From positions 1-64,000 of the forward strand of contig NZ_JAQFWW010000004.1 in NCBI RefSeq assembly GCF_027706145.1: a DNA stretch of 64,000 bases, given 5' to 3'. This document shows, piece after piece, positions 16,906 through 25,204 of this stretch. Source of the stretch: Bacillus changyiensis (GTDB lineage: Bacteria; Bacillota; Bacilli; Bacillales; Bacillaceae). The position numbers and the translations under genes are program-made. The notes below the pieces were generated by a model that worked only from the letters and a program-made list of their open reading frames with translations, searched no databases and had not been told where the DNA came from. Each line of letters opens with the position of its first letter. Within the stretch, counting starts at the first letter, position 1.

Positions 16906-18032
16906 TATGACACCCCCTTAAAGTAAATCTGTTCTCTATCCCTTCGTCTTGTTCTTCCTGTCTCGTCAATAAATTCCCTTAGCTGTGCTTGCCGTCTTGA
17001 AATCTTGGTTTGTGCACGTTTTATACCTACTTCATCATTAAGTTTTTCAAAAACAGCCAGTTCGCGCTTACCTTTTCTTATGAATCGTTCAAACTGCCGC
17101 TGTTTTTGGCTGTCTTCGTATACCTCTTCATTCTTTTCTTCGTCTACAGGGTGATAGCGTTGTGTTGAGACGCCGGGAATGTACGGATATTGAAAATGAC
17201 CGCAGTTAATGCCAAACAAACCATCAGGCTCGCCTATACTTGTATCGGATAAAGCCGGATAATTCGGATCATTACCACTTCTACTGTATATCTGCCCTTG
17301 ATATGGCGCACAGTTTGGTCGTGCACCTTCATGTGAACTGATTTCAACAAGATCAACGCCCCAACTATCAAAGCGTGAATCCTGCATGTCATTCGCTACC
17401 CGGTTGCCCATGGTTCGCATGACTTGTGAAGCGTATTCTTCCGCATACATACGGTCACCGTTTCTTTTGATCAGGGTTGGAATCCCCCGTTCTGCCCAAC
17501 TACCCATTGTACGACGCAACGCCTCCTGTGGCGTTTTCATTCCGGTGATGACATCAGCTGTCGCCTTCGTCAAAATGTCCCGATATACTTGCTCACTATT
17601 GTTTAGCATGCTTGAATTGATCATGTTGAAAATACTTGATGATTGACGCTCAAACGATTCTAAAACGCGCCAGATTGCCGGGTCATCTCTTGGCTTCGGG
17701 GCTTCTATAAGAGGGGCTCCTGCTTTCAAGGCTCTTTTTAACAAAGATTCGTTTGAATCAATAGCCGCCAATCCCACATTTAACAAGATTTCAGTCACCT
17801 TTGATGTTTTTAAGCCACTTTTTCTTGCTATGATCTTGATAGCCTGCTTTCTAAGTGGCCCAATCTGTTCAAGTTTCATCGCATGCCATGCATTCGCATC
17901 GTCCTCTAGAGCGCCCTGATCCTCTGCCAATGCTGTTGCGATACCCTCTAGAATTTCTGTTTGAATCTCTGTATAAATCTTGGCAATCGGCCATGTCATT
18001 TGTTCTAATTGATTCCTGTTCAAGCGTGTCAT
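16905..18032 (-). CDS. phage minor head protein (SPP1 gp7 / Mu F family)
   Basis: 375 residues. The central and C-terminal part holds the head morphogenesis signature: RTMGNRVANDMQ, then ISSHEGARPNCAPYQGQIYS and NCGHFQYPYIPG, with Cys and His residues as in the Mu gpF/SPP1 gp7 family. Some copies enter the capsid and assist DNA delivery. The start overlaps the portal stop (ATGA). Confidence 0.85.
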   Translation of the reverse strand: MTRLNRNQLEQMTWPIAKIYTEIQTEILEGIATALAEDQGALEDDANAWHAMKLEQIGPLRKQAIKIIARKSGLKTSKVTEILLNVGLAAIDSNESLLKRALKAGAPLIEAPKPRDDPAIWRVLESFERQSSSIFNMINSSMLNNSEQVYRDILTKATADVITGMKTPQEALRRTMGSWAERGIPTLIKRNGDRMYAEEYASQVMRTMGNRVANDMQDSRFDSWGVDLVEISSHEGARPNCAPYQGQIYSRSGNDPNYPALSDTSIGEPDGLFGINCGHFQYPYIPGVSTQRYHPVDEEKNEEVYEDSQKQRQFERFIRKGKRELAVFEKLNDEVGIKRAQTKISRRQAQLREFIDETGRTRRRDREQIYFKGVS

Positions 18033-19543
18033 GAAGCACCACCACCAAATTGTTCATCAATGTCTGGCAGTTCGTTCGCTTGCTCTGCCTGTGCATCCTT
18101 TATGATCGCTTTTGCTTCCTCTTCTGAAACTTTAAGGATGTTTTGAAGTGCCATCCATTTTGGAATATTTCCGTTGTTCTGCAGCTTAAGCCAGTAATTC
18201 GAGTCAGAATCCCGATCCTCAACAATAGAATCATCAAAATCAACTGATACCTCATATTCCTTTTGGATTTTAAAGACTCCATAGGTTTCAGCTACTTCAC
18301 AGATTGTTTTGACCAGTTGTTTTAAACTTTCCTCGATGATTGTTTCATGACTGTTTTTAGACTTATAAGTTTTGCTATTCTCACTGACAACCTCTGTTGC
18401 TGTTTTAAGCCCTTTACCGTCAAATGTAAATGTTCCGGGGCTAAATCCTATCTTAGCTGAAAACAAATCTAATTCGGTTTGTATGGCTGCAATATGTTCA
18501 TTGACTCGAAGTGAAATATCATTTTCGACGATCTTTTGATTATCAACAGAATCAAAATCAAAAGCCTCGTAAACTTCATCGTTTTCATCAAAATAACGCG
18601 TCATTGCTTGTGTTTCACGATCAACATGAGTACGAACTGCAGTTGCTGGAACTATAATTCTCTTTTTTCCAAGCCTGAATTCTCTTAGAAAACTGTCATA
18701 AACCGTATCTATCGCTTTAATGTTACTTATTGCGTTTGCAAATAAAGAAATCCCCAAAGGACTTTGGAGATCGATATTATTCGCTATATTAGGTTTGATA
18801 TAAACAAATGTTGGCCGCTTTAGCTTTGTAAACACGGTTTCAGGTGCTAGGTTCTCATATAGTATCGATAGAGGAACTTCGATTCCTAGTTCATTTTCGT
18901 TGTCAGATTGAAAAAGTTGATTTCTAACAACATATTTTTGCCCTTCCCATTGATTCCATTCGAGAAGAGTATAAAACTTCTTACCTTTTCGAGATGTACT
19001 AATAAAAAGCCCTTCATTCACCCTATCATTAGAGTAAGATAACGGGATAAAACAATCCGCCGTTACAAATCCAATCTTTATTTGTTTATTTCCTAAACGA
19101 TCAAGTTCCACATATACTTTCATCACCATTCCACCGAGAGCAAACATATACTCAAGGTGATCTTGGAACATTTTATAAAAATTGTTGTTCTTCAAGATCC
19201 CATTTATTTCTTCTGCTAAATCTTCATTTGAAATATTAAGTTTACATTTCTCATTGAAGATCAGACGGGCCATTTCCTCACTTGCCACTTTAGCCATTCC
19301 TAACGTCTCCATATGTCGGGTTTTCCTACCGCGACCGATGGTCGTATATTCGAGTTTGTGAAAATTTTCATCTTTATATGTCTCTAAGTAGCCTTGATAT
19401 AAAGGCAGCCAGACATTTTCAATGTATCTGTAAAACTCATCGTTTACAGGAAAATCCTTAACATCCGAGACTGACTTAATATTACTGATAAGCCCCATTT
19501 TCAGCATCACCGCCTTTATCTTAGCAATTAGGCTTTGGAACAT
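18029..19543 (-). CDS. phage portal protein (SPP1 gp6-like)
   Basis: 504 residues. An N-terminal wing region (about 30-230), a central stem with NNIDLQSPLGISLFANA and the helical crown with FSAKIGFSPGTFTFDG and TATEVVSENSKTYKSK are typical portal features of A118/SPP1-like phages. Portals form the dodecameric DNA channel on one capsid vertex. It follows the large terminase gene after 12 bases. Confidence 0.9.
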   Translation of the reverse strand: MFQSLIAKIKAVMLKMGLISNIKSVSDVKDFPVNDEFYRYIENVWLPLYQGYLETYKDENFHKLEYTTIGRGRKTRHMETLGMAKVASEEMARLIFNEKCKLNISNEDLAEEINGILKNNNFYKMFQDHLEYMFALGGMVMKVYVELDRLGNKQIKIGFVTADCFIPLSYSNDRVNEGLFISTSRKGKKFYTLLEWNQWEGQKYVVRNQLFQSDNENELGIEVPLSILYENLAPETVFTKLKRPTFVYIKPNIANNIDLQSPLGISLFANAISNIKAIDTVYDSFLREFRLGKKRIIVPATAVRTHVDRETQAMTRYFDENDEVYEAFDFDSVDNQKIVENDISLRVNEHIAAIQTELDLFSAKIGFSPGTFTFDGKGLKTATEVVSENSKTYKSKNSHETIIEESLKQLVKTICEVAETYGVFKIQKEYEVSVDFDDSIVEDRDSDSNYWLKLQNNGNIPKWMALQNILKVSEEEAKAIIKDAQAEQANELPDIDEQFGGGAS

Positions 19544-19555
19544 TGTGTCACCGCC

Positions 19556-20824
19556 CTATATTACATATCGTTTATAGAAGTAGTTCACAGCATATCTAAA
19601 CTCGTCCATGCTGTGGTTATCTTTATCAATTGGCTTACCGTTATCATCCCTGCAATAAAGTCCAGCCTCTTTGATGAAATAGTAATGATCGTATTTATCA
19701 TCATCCACCAGATAAAATTGACCATTGGTTATGACGTTTTGCGCCCGTTCAATTCCAACTTCGATACCTTTGGAGCTTCCCTTTAAATCTTTAGCGTTAT
19801 TATCTGCTGTTCTGGTCTCAAGACTAACAATCCGTAATTCTTCCCTTAGCGATTTACATGCAGGGTCAACAAAAAAATTGTGGTATCTCATTTCGTATTT
19901 ATCCACGCAATAACGAACAAACTCCCTGATTTCCTTTGCATATTCACTCATAGCCTTTACTTGCCCTGTCTCTGCCCCTGAATGGTAGTAATGAGCAACA
20001 CGATTGAGTTTGAATTTGTTTCTATACCGCGTGATGATATTACATGAAACACTTGTCGCATCAGATTGACCACCGTCAGCAGTGAAAAACATTTCGTAAG
20101 GCTTTCCAAGCAGTGTTTTTTCTGTATGTTTATCTAGGTCTAGCATTCCGTATATAACGCCCTGAGGGTTTACCCGTTGCCCCAACCAGTCTCGCTTAAA
20201 CAAATATGGATTTTTAACAAGAGTATTGTAAATCTCCTGTTTACGGTCTTCGGTCAAAATCGGGTTGTCGTGGATTGTCCAGTGCTGCCAACGTGTATTT
20301 TGAACTTCAAATACCTCTTTAATCACTGGATGATTCGGTGCAGGTGGGTTAAGATCGGCTAAGTGATAGCGCATTTTGGCCGCAAAGGTTCGTCGGAAAC
20401 ACTCCTGAATCATGTCCATGTGTAACAAATTGATTTCACAAAAGACGACGGAACCAAGGGACATACCTGTAATGGCTTTTACGCTGTCAGCCTTACCACC
20501 TCCCTTATAATAGACTTTCTTTGTCCCAATTGGTGTCTGTATTTCTAAATGGTCGCCTAGTTCATCATGCTTAACCTTTGCTAGCTGACCAAATTGATGT
20601 TTCAGTCCTGTACCGTCACCATCAATAAATAACCGGTATGCTTGTTCTTGGTTGTAAGCAACGATTAAATGATTTTCATCTGGTGTCAGGCTCAAATAAA
20701 GTGCATAACGAAAATGTCCCGCAGTCGTTTTTCCCGACCGTGGAGTCCCTTCATTAGCCTCTAATGTATGATCAAATGGTCGTGTTATAATGTCCTGCTG
20801 CTTAGATGAAAAATCAATCTCCAT
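19556..20824 (-). CDS. terminase large subunit (PBSX family)
   Basis: 422 residues from ATG 20824, chosen because AAAGGA lies nine bases before it; ATG 20833 is the alternative, and the open frame extends to 20899 inside the small subunit gene. The Walker A motif is NEGTPRSGKTT (about residue 27); the Walker B-like VVFCEIN lies near 128. The C-terminal nuclease part has FFTADGGQSDAT and NFFVDPACKSLREEL. This motor packages DNA into the prohead and cuts it. Confidence 0.9.
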   Translation of the reverse strand: MEIDFSSKQQDIITRPFDHTLEANEGTPRSGKTTAGHFRYALYLSLTPDENHLIVAYNQEQAYRLFIDGDGTGLKHQFGQLAKVKHDELGDHLEIQTPIGTKKVYYKGGGKADSVKAITGMSLGSVVFCEINLLHMDMIQECFRRTFAAKMRYHLADLNPPAPNHPVIKEVFEVQNTRWQHWTIHDNPILTEDRKQEIYNTLVKNPYLFKRDWLGQRVNPQGVIYGMLDLDKHTEKTLLGKPYEMFFTADGGQSDATSVSCNIITRYRNKFKLNRVAHYYHSGAETGQVKAMSEYAKEIREFVRYCVDKYEMRYHNFFVDPACKSLREELRIVSLETRTADNNAKDLKGSSKGIEVGIERAQNVITNGQFYLVDDDKYDHYYFIKEAGLYCRDDNGKPIDKDNHSMDEFRYAVNYFYKRYVI

Positions 20825-21359
20825 TTGTGCCATTTCCTTTTTGGATTGCTTTAAAGAGCTCGGCAACATTCGCAATAAGCGCTGTATCACCCTTGTCACC
20901 TTTCAGCAGCTTAATACGCTCTTTCGTCAGATCGGTTTCAGCTTTGATTTTTTCAATGTGAGCAGCCGTTAATTTATGTTTGTTATCAAAGAAACCTATA
21001 TGTTTGCCAATATTCTCTAACGCTTTATTCGCTCCTGTTGAATCAAATTGATATTCTCCTGTCTCAACCATTCCCTTTGATTCATAGTCAAACGTCATGA
21101 CAGGTTCGGCTTTCATAGACATTTGAGCGACTTTGATGAAATTTTGCAGCACCCAATCAGCATCGATTTGATTTCTTTTGGCTCTGTCAGCTTTCATTTT
21201 CTCTATACGCGCAACAATTTGAGGTTTCTTGAGGAGATCAGCGCCTGTCCGGTAAGCCGTTCTTTCGCTGTATCCTGCCCTTTTAGCTGCTTGAGTAGCG
21301 TTTAAATCCTTCATGTACTCCTGAATAAATAACTCTTGTTTTGGTGTCAATTTACTCAT
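20814..21359 (-). CDS. terminase small subunit (Terminase_2 family)
   Basis: 181 residues from ATG 21359, which follows GGTGAGGAT; the frame is open further up but lacks a better start. The N-terminal LTPKQELFIQEYMKDLNATQAA and AGYSERTAYRTGADLLKKP segments are the typical DNA-binding domain. A coiled-coil oligomerisation segment follows (about 125-165). It recognises the packaging site on phage DNA, probably close to its own gene. Confidence 0.88.
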   Translation of the reverse strand: MSKLTPKQELFIQEYMKDLNATQAAKRAGYSERTAYRTGADLLKKPQIVARIEKMKADRAKRNQIDADWVLQNFIKVAQMSMKAEPVMTFDYESKGMVETGEYQFDSTGANKALENIGKHIGFFDNKHKLTAAHIEKIKAETDLTKERIKLLKGDKGDTALIANVAELFKAIQKGNGTNGD

Positions 21360-21389
21360 TACATCCTCACCGCCTCCCAGGATGATCAT

Positions 21390-21573
21390 TTTTATATTGA
21401 CTCTGAGCCACGCCCGTGCTTGGCGTTATTCAATTGTTTTTCCAAGTCTCACCGGACGCAAATCACAGCAAACATAAAAAAGCGACTCCGCATCATTGCA
21501 GAACCGCATGTGTCACTATATTTTGTGTTGTGGAAACCCGGGGATTATCTGCCTCCCCGTCCTGCCTTCCATT
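21390..21573. other. gene-free segment before the terminase genes; candidate packaging-site region
   Basis: About 180 bases without a convincing gene between the late regulator and the small terminase. It contains a terminator and several GC-rich short inverted repeats (for example CCCCGGG near 21540 and GCCACGCCCGTGCTTGGC near 21411-21428). In many phages the cos or pac site lies just before or inside the small terminase gene, so this is the natural place to look; the sequence alone does not prove it. Confidence 0.35.
21480..21513 (-). terminator. terminator between late regulator and terminase genes
   Basis: On the - strand GCGGTTCTGC and GCGGAGTCGC pair over ten positions (with G-U pairs) around AATGAT, followed by TTTTTTAT. 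It separates the early transcript, ending with the late regulator, from the late morphogenesis operon. Confidence 0.7.
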
Positions 21574-22038
21574 TTACACTACAGATTTTAAGTTCGTAAA
21601 ATTTGTTTCGTCTGTTTCTTTTGTGCCATTTGTGCCATTTGATTCACTGGAAAGCTGATCTATTAATGAATCACGAATACGCTTGATATGAGAATAGGAA
21701 AGTTCCATATGTTGAGCAATCCAACGATAACTTTTACCTTCTAGCAGCCAGTAAAGAACCTCACTTTCTCGCTCATCAGTAATACGGTTGATTCGTTCCT
21801 GCAGCATTCTAACTTTCTCTTCATAAATCTTAATCTTATTAAATCGTTTCGCACGTCTGACAGTCTCTTTATAAACAGGATCGCTTGTAGTCCCCTCTGG
21901 CTTCGGTAGTGACGCTTCAACGCCATATTGTGCCGTCATACCTTCTCCAGCATCCTTTAAAGATTCTCGTAAAACTTCAATACTGTTCATCATCCAGCGA
22001 TAGTTTTTTAAAATGTTTTCAATCTCTTTTTTATTCAT
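21574..22038 (-). CDS. phage late-gene transcription regulator with sigma region 4-like HTH
   Basis: 154 residues. The C-terminal part (about 88-130) has ITDERESEVLYWLLEGKSYR followed by WIAQHMELSYSHIKRIRDSL, a helix-turn-helix like sigma-70 region 4. The N-terminus is helical and charged. Small proteins of this kind encoded right before the terminase genes (ArpU, RinA or Xpf-like) turn on late transcription in phages of Gram-positive hosts. The exact family is not certain. Confidence 0.68.
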   Translation of the reverse strand: MNKKEIENILKNYRWMMNSIEVLRESLKDAGEGMTAQYGVEASLPKPEGTTSDPVYKETVRRAKRFNKIKIYEEKVRMLQERINRITDERESEVLYWLLEGKSYRWIAQHMELSYSHIKRIRDSLIDQLSSESNGTNGTKETDETNFTNLKSVV

Positions 22039-22050
22039 GATTAATCCTCC

Positions 22051-22179
22051 TTATCGTTGTCTGAATGCCCCGCCTTTGGCTCTTTTGTAGGTGGGCTTGT
22101 TTGTATCCATCAAGTAATTTAAATCGCGACTAGTGAGCTTCTCTGGCTTTTTCTGAAACTTGTGTTTGGTTTGTCTCAT
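22051..22179 (-). CDS. small basic phage protein of 42 residues
   Basis: ATG 22179 lies six bases after GGAGGA and the frame runs 42 codons to TAA, 12 bases before the next gene, whose GGAGGA follows at once. The product is rich in Lys, Arg and Gln with no hydrophobic segment, so it may bind nucleic acid. Function unknown. Confidence 0.6.
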   Translation of the reverse strand: MRQTKHKFQKKPEKLTSRDLNYLMDTNKPTYKRAKGGAFRQR

Positions 22180-22208
22180 GTTGTTCCTCCTTATCAAGAG
22201 AAATAAAA

Positions 22209-22255
22209 AACGGACACCAAACAAACAGCATAATTACTGTAAGTTCAGTGTCCGC
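22209..22255 (-). terminator. terminator after the membrane-protein gene
   Basis: On the - strand CGGACAC and GTGTCCG form a stem around about 30 bases, partly paired further inward, followed by TTTTTTATTT. It closes the unit made of the membrane-protein gene at 22298. Confidence 0.55.
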
Positions 22256-22297
22256 AGGCTTTCCGTCTTGGACTTAACTTATACTATTATTTTAAAA

Positions 22298-23056
22298 TCA
22301 GAATTTCCTCTTATACGTTTTATACTTTTGAAGTGTCTGATTTTTCGCTGATAAATAATCATAAAGAAGACTTTTAACTAATTTATATCCTTTAACATCA
22401 CTAATAAAATCAAACGACTTGAGCATCTTAAAAACAACCAAACCTACATACAATAATGCAAAGGATGCACAGACCCACGCTTTAACAAAAAAATAAAGTT
22501 CATCTTGACTTGCCTTAGATGTATTCATAATCATAAAACTAAAAAGAGCTACAATTATCCCCACAATGATACCAGGAATTACAGCTTTAAAAAAAGACTT
22601 AAAGGAATATGATTCTTTATTAGAATCTGATCCTTTAGTTTCTAATATAGGTAATACGTATTCCTCTATATCACTAGTGGAAATTGAACTTTTTTGCAAC
22701 AGCTCTTTAAGTTTTCCATAGCATAATTTATATCTCAAATTATAATATCTCTTACATCCAACTACTTTATAAAATTTTCCAACTGATATTCCCAAAAACA
22801 AGAATATAGGCAAAAAACTAAAAAAACTTATAACAATTGTAGTGATTATATCTCCTAAATAACTATATAAATAGATCATAACAATTAGGTCAAGAAAAAA
22901 ATAAATCCCTGAACATATAAAAAACCAAAGAAATATTTTTTTCTTTCTTTTTTTCTTTTCTGTGTCTAAAAAAGGAGAGTGCCAAAAAATATTTGCAAGA
23001 CTCCCTTCACTCTCTATCTCTTCTTTAAACTTATATAATTCTATATTTAAGTTCAT
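22298..23056 (-). CDS. multi-pass membrane protein in the prophage, unknown
   Basis: 252 residues with about four predicted membrane helices in two pairs (about 43-90 and 155-215), a charged N-terminus and a soluble loop between the pairs (about 95-150). The ribosome site GGGAGGG is good. The DNA is richer in A and T than the flanking phage genes, and the gene has its own terminator, so it looks like a cargo gene. Such genes often block superinfection or alter the host surface, but no known family is recognised. Confidence 0.6.
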   Translation of the reverse strand: MNLNIELYKFKEEIESEGSLANIFWHSPFLDTEKKKRKKKIFLWFFICSGIYFFLDLIVMIYLYSYLGDIITTIVISFFSFLPIFLFLGISVGKFYKVVGCKRYYNLRYKLCYGKLKELLQKSSISTSDIEEYVLPILETKGSDSNKESYSFKSFFKAVIPGIIVGIIVALFSFMIMNTSKASQDELYFFVKAWVCASFALLYVGLVVFKMLKSFDFISDVKGYKLVKSLLYDYLSAKNQTLQKYKTYKRKF

Positions 23057-23147
23057 ATGAGAAACCCTCCCTATCTTATAACTACATATTTACGATTAAA
23101 ATAGAGATGGGTTTCAATTAACCGAACAATTGCATGCTAATGCTGTT

Positions 23148-23483
23148 TTAAATATCCCCTTTTTCCTTAACCTCTTCCTCTGCAACATGCAAAAACATCG
23201 CAGAAGCCATAGGAACCATAATTAATAACATCGTAATGAATTGCTTAAAATCATCAATAAATCGATCAACATAAAGAATAAGGCAGCTTCCACACAAGAG
23301 AAAGAAAATTGTTTTAAAGAACCAGTTATCAACGGCTGTCATGATCACAGCACTCATCGTAATGCCTATGATCAGCGAGTATTCCGCAATTTCGGGTTTA
23401 TACACCCACAGATAGCCTGTGAAGAAGCCACCGCCAAGAACAATCAACACCCCTTTTATAACCTTTAATTCTTTGATTGCCAT
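23148..23483 (-). CDS. small membrane protein, unknown
   Basis: 111 residues with about four hydrophobic helices (about 9-27, 35-50, 52-66 and 75-95) and a charged C-terminus. The start may be ATG 23483 or GTG 23486; the ribosome site is weak. It lies between the other membrane protein and a run of tiny early phage genes. No family recognised. Confidence 0.5.
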   Translation of the reverse strand: MAIKELKVIKGVLIVLGGGFFTGYLWVYKPEIAEYSLIIGITMSAVIMTAVDNWFFKTIFFLLCGSCLILYVDRFIDDFKQFITMLLIMVPMASAMFLHVAEEEVKEKGDI

Positions 23484-23516
23484 CACTCCGTATCTTAACC
23501 TATACTTTTCAAGTGA

Positions 23517-23783
23517 TCACGCCAGGCTACTATCAATTAACAAGTAACCATTTTTTCTATCTACAAAATCTGTTGCAACCTTGCCTAATGTAAAGTGAGG
23601 ATTTGTCTTTGCAACAGAACCAACAAAAGTTCCAAGCGCATATCTTGCACAAACCTCTTTAACTTCGTTCTTTAAATTCCCATCATCATCGGCAACGAAA
23701 TCAACATACACCTCAGCTGCCTTCTTCTCATCTTCTGCTGCAATCAAAGCGTAATAAGGTTCATGGATTTCATAATATTTCAT
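23517..23783 (-). CDS. conserved-looking early phage protein, unknown
   Basis: 88 residues, soluble, starting MKYYEIHEPYYALIAAEDEK; alpha/beta in character with no cysteine pair or nuclease motif. ATG 23783 overlaps the stop of the preceding 30-residue ORF (ATGA) and follows GGGGAGGAAG, so it is translated as part of a chain of small genes. Confidence 0.65.
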   Translation of the reverse strand: MKYYEIHEPYYALIAAEDEKKAAEVYVDFVADDDGNLKNEVKEVCARYALGTFVGSVAKTNPHFTLGKVATDFVDRKNGYLLIDSSLA

Positions 23784-23872
23784 ATTTCTTCCTCCCCATC
23801 GTCTTCATCAAAGGCCATCCTGAATGTTTCTTCGATCATGAATATATGATTCTCGATCTGCTCGTTCGTCAT
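23780..23872 (-). CDS. tiny coupled ORF of 30 residues
   Basis: ATG 23872 overlaps the stop of the 33-residue ORF before it, and the stop overlaps the next start, each time as ATGA. The product is acidic (ending DEDDGEEEI). The double overlap suggests a real translated micro-gene, but the region could also only carry ribosomes to the next gene. Confidence 0.45.
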   Translation of the reverse strand: MTNEQIENHIFMIEETFRMAFDEDDGEEEI

Positions 23873-23970
23873 TTTTTCAAATCTGGTCCATGTCCAAGAA
23901 CGTGAAAAGAGATTGCCTTTTTGATCAGTTTCTGGCGTTTGGTTTCCATCTTCTTAACATCCGTTCCCAT
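23869..23970 (-). CDS. tiny ORF of 33 residues heading a coupled chain
   Basis: ATG 23970 lies after AAAGGATGATTTG; the product is basic (Lys 9 of 33), no hydrophobic segment. It begins a chain of three genes joined by ATGA overlaps (23970 to 23517). Function unknown. Confidence 0.45.
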   Translation of the reverse strand: MGTDVKKMETKRQKLIKKAISFHVLGHGPDLKK

Positions 23971-24002
23971 TTTCAAATCATCCTTTCTATGTGGCTCCTT
24001 AT

Positions 24003-24047
24003 GTCAACTACAACAACTTGGCGTAATTTGTGCGAAAATGCGTATTA
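24003..24047 (-). repeat. intercistronic repeat, copy 1
   Basis: On the - strand it begins with the stop of the gene before (TAATACGC), then CATTTTCGCACAAATTACGCC and GTTGTTGTAGTTGAC, followed by the ribosome site of the next gene. It is the most divergent of four related copies (others at 24306, 24766 and 25198). Confidence 0.6.
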
Positions 24048-24290
24048 CCGTTTACTATGTGAACTAACCTTTATCTCAGAATCAAAAGTACATACAACCT
24101 CTACAATTCTTATATTTCTCGCTTTATATTGCCCCGTTGAAATCATCAGTTCACATTCTTTTTTGGCTTTCTCTATATCTTTAAATTGGTGTTGGTAGTT
24201 ACTCCAGTCTTTTGCATTACCATGACTGTCAATAATGTCTTCAACACCTCTAAAATTGTTTTCTTTTCTAGTTTGTATTAGGAACATCAT
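24045..24290 (-). CDS. small early phage protein of 81 residues
   Basis: Starts with two ATG codons (24290 preferred, six bases after GGAGTG). Basic and soluble, with a central run rich in His, Gln and Lys (DWSNYQHQFKDIEKAKKE) and a strand-rich C-terminus. It is bracketed on both sides by copies of the intercistronic repeat, so it behaves like a cassette. No family recognised. Confidence 0.55.
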   Translation of the reverse strand: MMFLIQTRKENNFRGVEDIIDSHGNAKDWSNYQHQFKDIEKAKKECELMISTGQYKARNIRIVEVVCTFDSEIKVSSHSKR

Positions 24291-24305
24291 TTTTCACTCC
24301 TTCGC

Positions 24306-24355
24306 TATTTGAGTCAACTACGACTGAAAACTGTATTGCTTTTTCTTCGGATTAA
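24306..24355 (-). repeat. intercistronic repeat, copy 2
   Basis: From the stop codon of the gene at 24352-24750 the - strand reads AATCCGAAGAAAAAGCAATA and GTTTTCAGTCGTAGTTGAC, then AAATAGCGAAGGAGTG, the ribosome site of the next gene. It closely matches copy 3. Confidence 0.75.
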
Positions 24356-24750
24356 TTTAATACTTCACTCTCATCTTCAAATATCCAATCAGTATTAACA
24401 TCTTCAATTGATGGCATCTTACCAAGTCGTTTGAAAGCTAATTTTTTCATCTTCTCAATTTTTTCATCAAAATTTTCTTCGGCCCTAATAAAACGTTTTA
24501 ACGATTCACCGACTCTATATAAGAAATTCATTGTGCCTTCTTTGGATTCCGTTTCTCGCATATTAGCGACATTCATTGGTATAACGAAGGCTTTACAACC
24601 AGAATTGACTTCAGTGATATTGATATGTCCATTCAATGGAATGGCACAGAATCTATATTTTCCTATCTTTATTTCATGCCCGATTACTGGTACCCATCTT
24701 TTAAATGCTAAGTAAAAGCGTTGAGTTTGTTCGTTAACTGTGATTTTCAT
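24352..24750 (-). CDS. early phage protein of 132 residues, unknown
   Basis: Soluble and basic, beginning MKITVNEQTQRFYLAFKRW, with a mid-part that reads like strands and turns (IGKYRFCAIPLNGHINI) and an acidic C-terminal helix. Start after GGAGGAGTGAAG. Flanked by repeat copies 2 and 3. No known family. Confidence 0.6.
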   Translation of the reverse strand: MKITVNEQTQRFYLAFKRWVPVIGHEIKIGKYRFCAIPLNGHINITEVNSGCKAFVIPMNVANMRETESKEGTMNFLYRVGESLKRFIRAEENFDEKIEKMKKLAFKRLGKMPSIEDVNTDWIFEDESEVLN

Positions 24751-24765
24751 TTCTTCACTCCTCCG

Positions 24766-24821
24766 CTATTTTTGCAACTACGACTGAACAATATGTTGCT
24801 TTTTGTTCGAAAAGCGTATTA
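24766..24821 (-). repeat. intercistronic repeat, copy 3
   Basis: On the - strand TAATACGCTTTTCGAAC starts with the stop codon of a decayed gene, continues AAAAAGCAACATATTGTTCA, GTCGTAGTTGC, then AAATAGCGGAGGAGTG. This copy shares features with both copy 1 (TAATACGC.TTTTCG) and copy 2 (AAAAAGCAA, TTCAGTCGTAGTTG). Confidence 0.75.
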
Positions 24822-25042
24822 CTCTTTTAGTGTCTTGTTTGCAAAATCTGTAACTTTCCCTAAAACCTCACTACTTGACCATCCCTCAAATTCACAGTAA
24901 GCAATCCTTTTTAATGCTTTACTTTTTCATATCGTTCAACCTTTTCGGCTTGCTCAATAAGCCAATTGATATCTTCCTTATTCAAATTAAAATCGTATTC
25001 CCAATACATATATTTATATTTTATCTCTTGTAATCTATCCAT
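24819..25042 (-). pseudogene. early phage gene broken by a one-base frameshift
   Basis: ATG 25042 follows GGAGG and gives 43 codons (MDRLQEIKYKYMYWEYDF...) to TAA at 24911. From the A-run near 24925 the reading continues in another frame for about 35 further codons (ALKRIAYCEFEGWSSSEVLG...) to TAA at 24819. One extra A would give a 74-residue protein. The downstream part starts no gene of its own and its stop sits exactly where the intercistronic repeat begins, as for the neighbouring intact genes. A sequencing error cannot be excluded. Confidence 0.5.
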
Positions 25043-25066
25043 TTTCACAATCCTCCGTCTTCTTTA

Positions 25067-25204
25067 TCATTCAGTAGTAATTGCAATCCTTAATAGTTTT
25101 TCGTATCCTGCTTTACGAGATTTTTCCCTTAACCACTATCTTGTATCTTCATACCAATCTGTAAAAGGACATTCATAATTCGAAGTGTCATTAATCCTTT
25201 TCAA
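25067..25204 (-). pseudogene. small early phage ORF with an in-frame TAG
   Basis: One frame reads 22 codons (including INDTSNYECPFTDWYEDTR), a TAG at 25136-25138 and 22 more codons (WLREKSRKAGYEKLLRIAITTE) before TGA. The composition on both sides of the TAG looks protein-coding and continuous, which fits a gene killed by a nonsense mutation. The start is unclear; TTG at 25204 is the only in-frame option. Confidence 0.42.
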
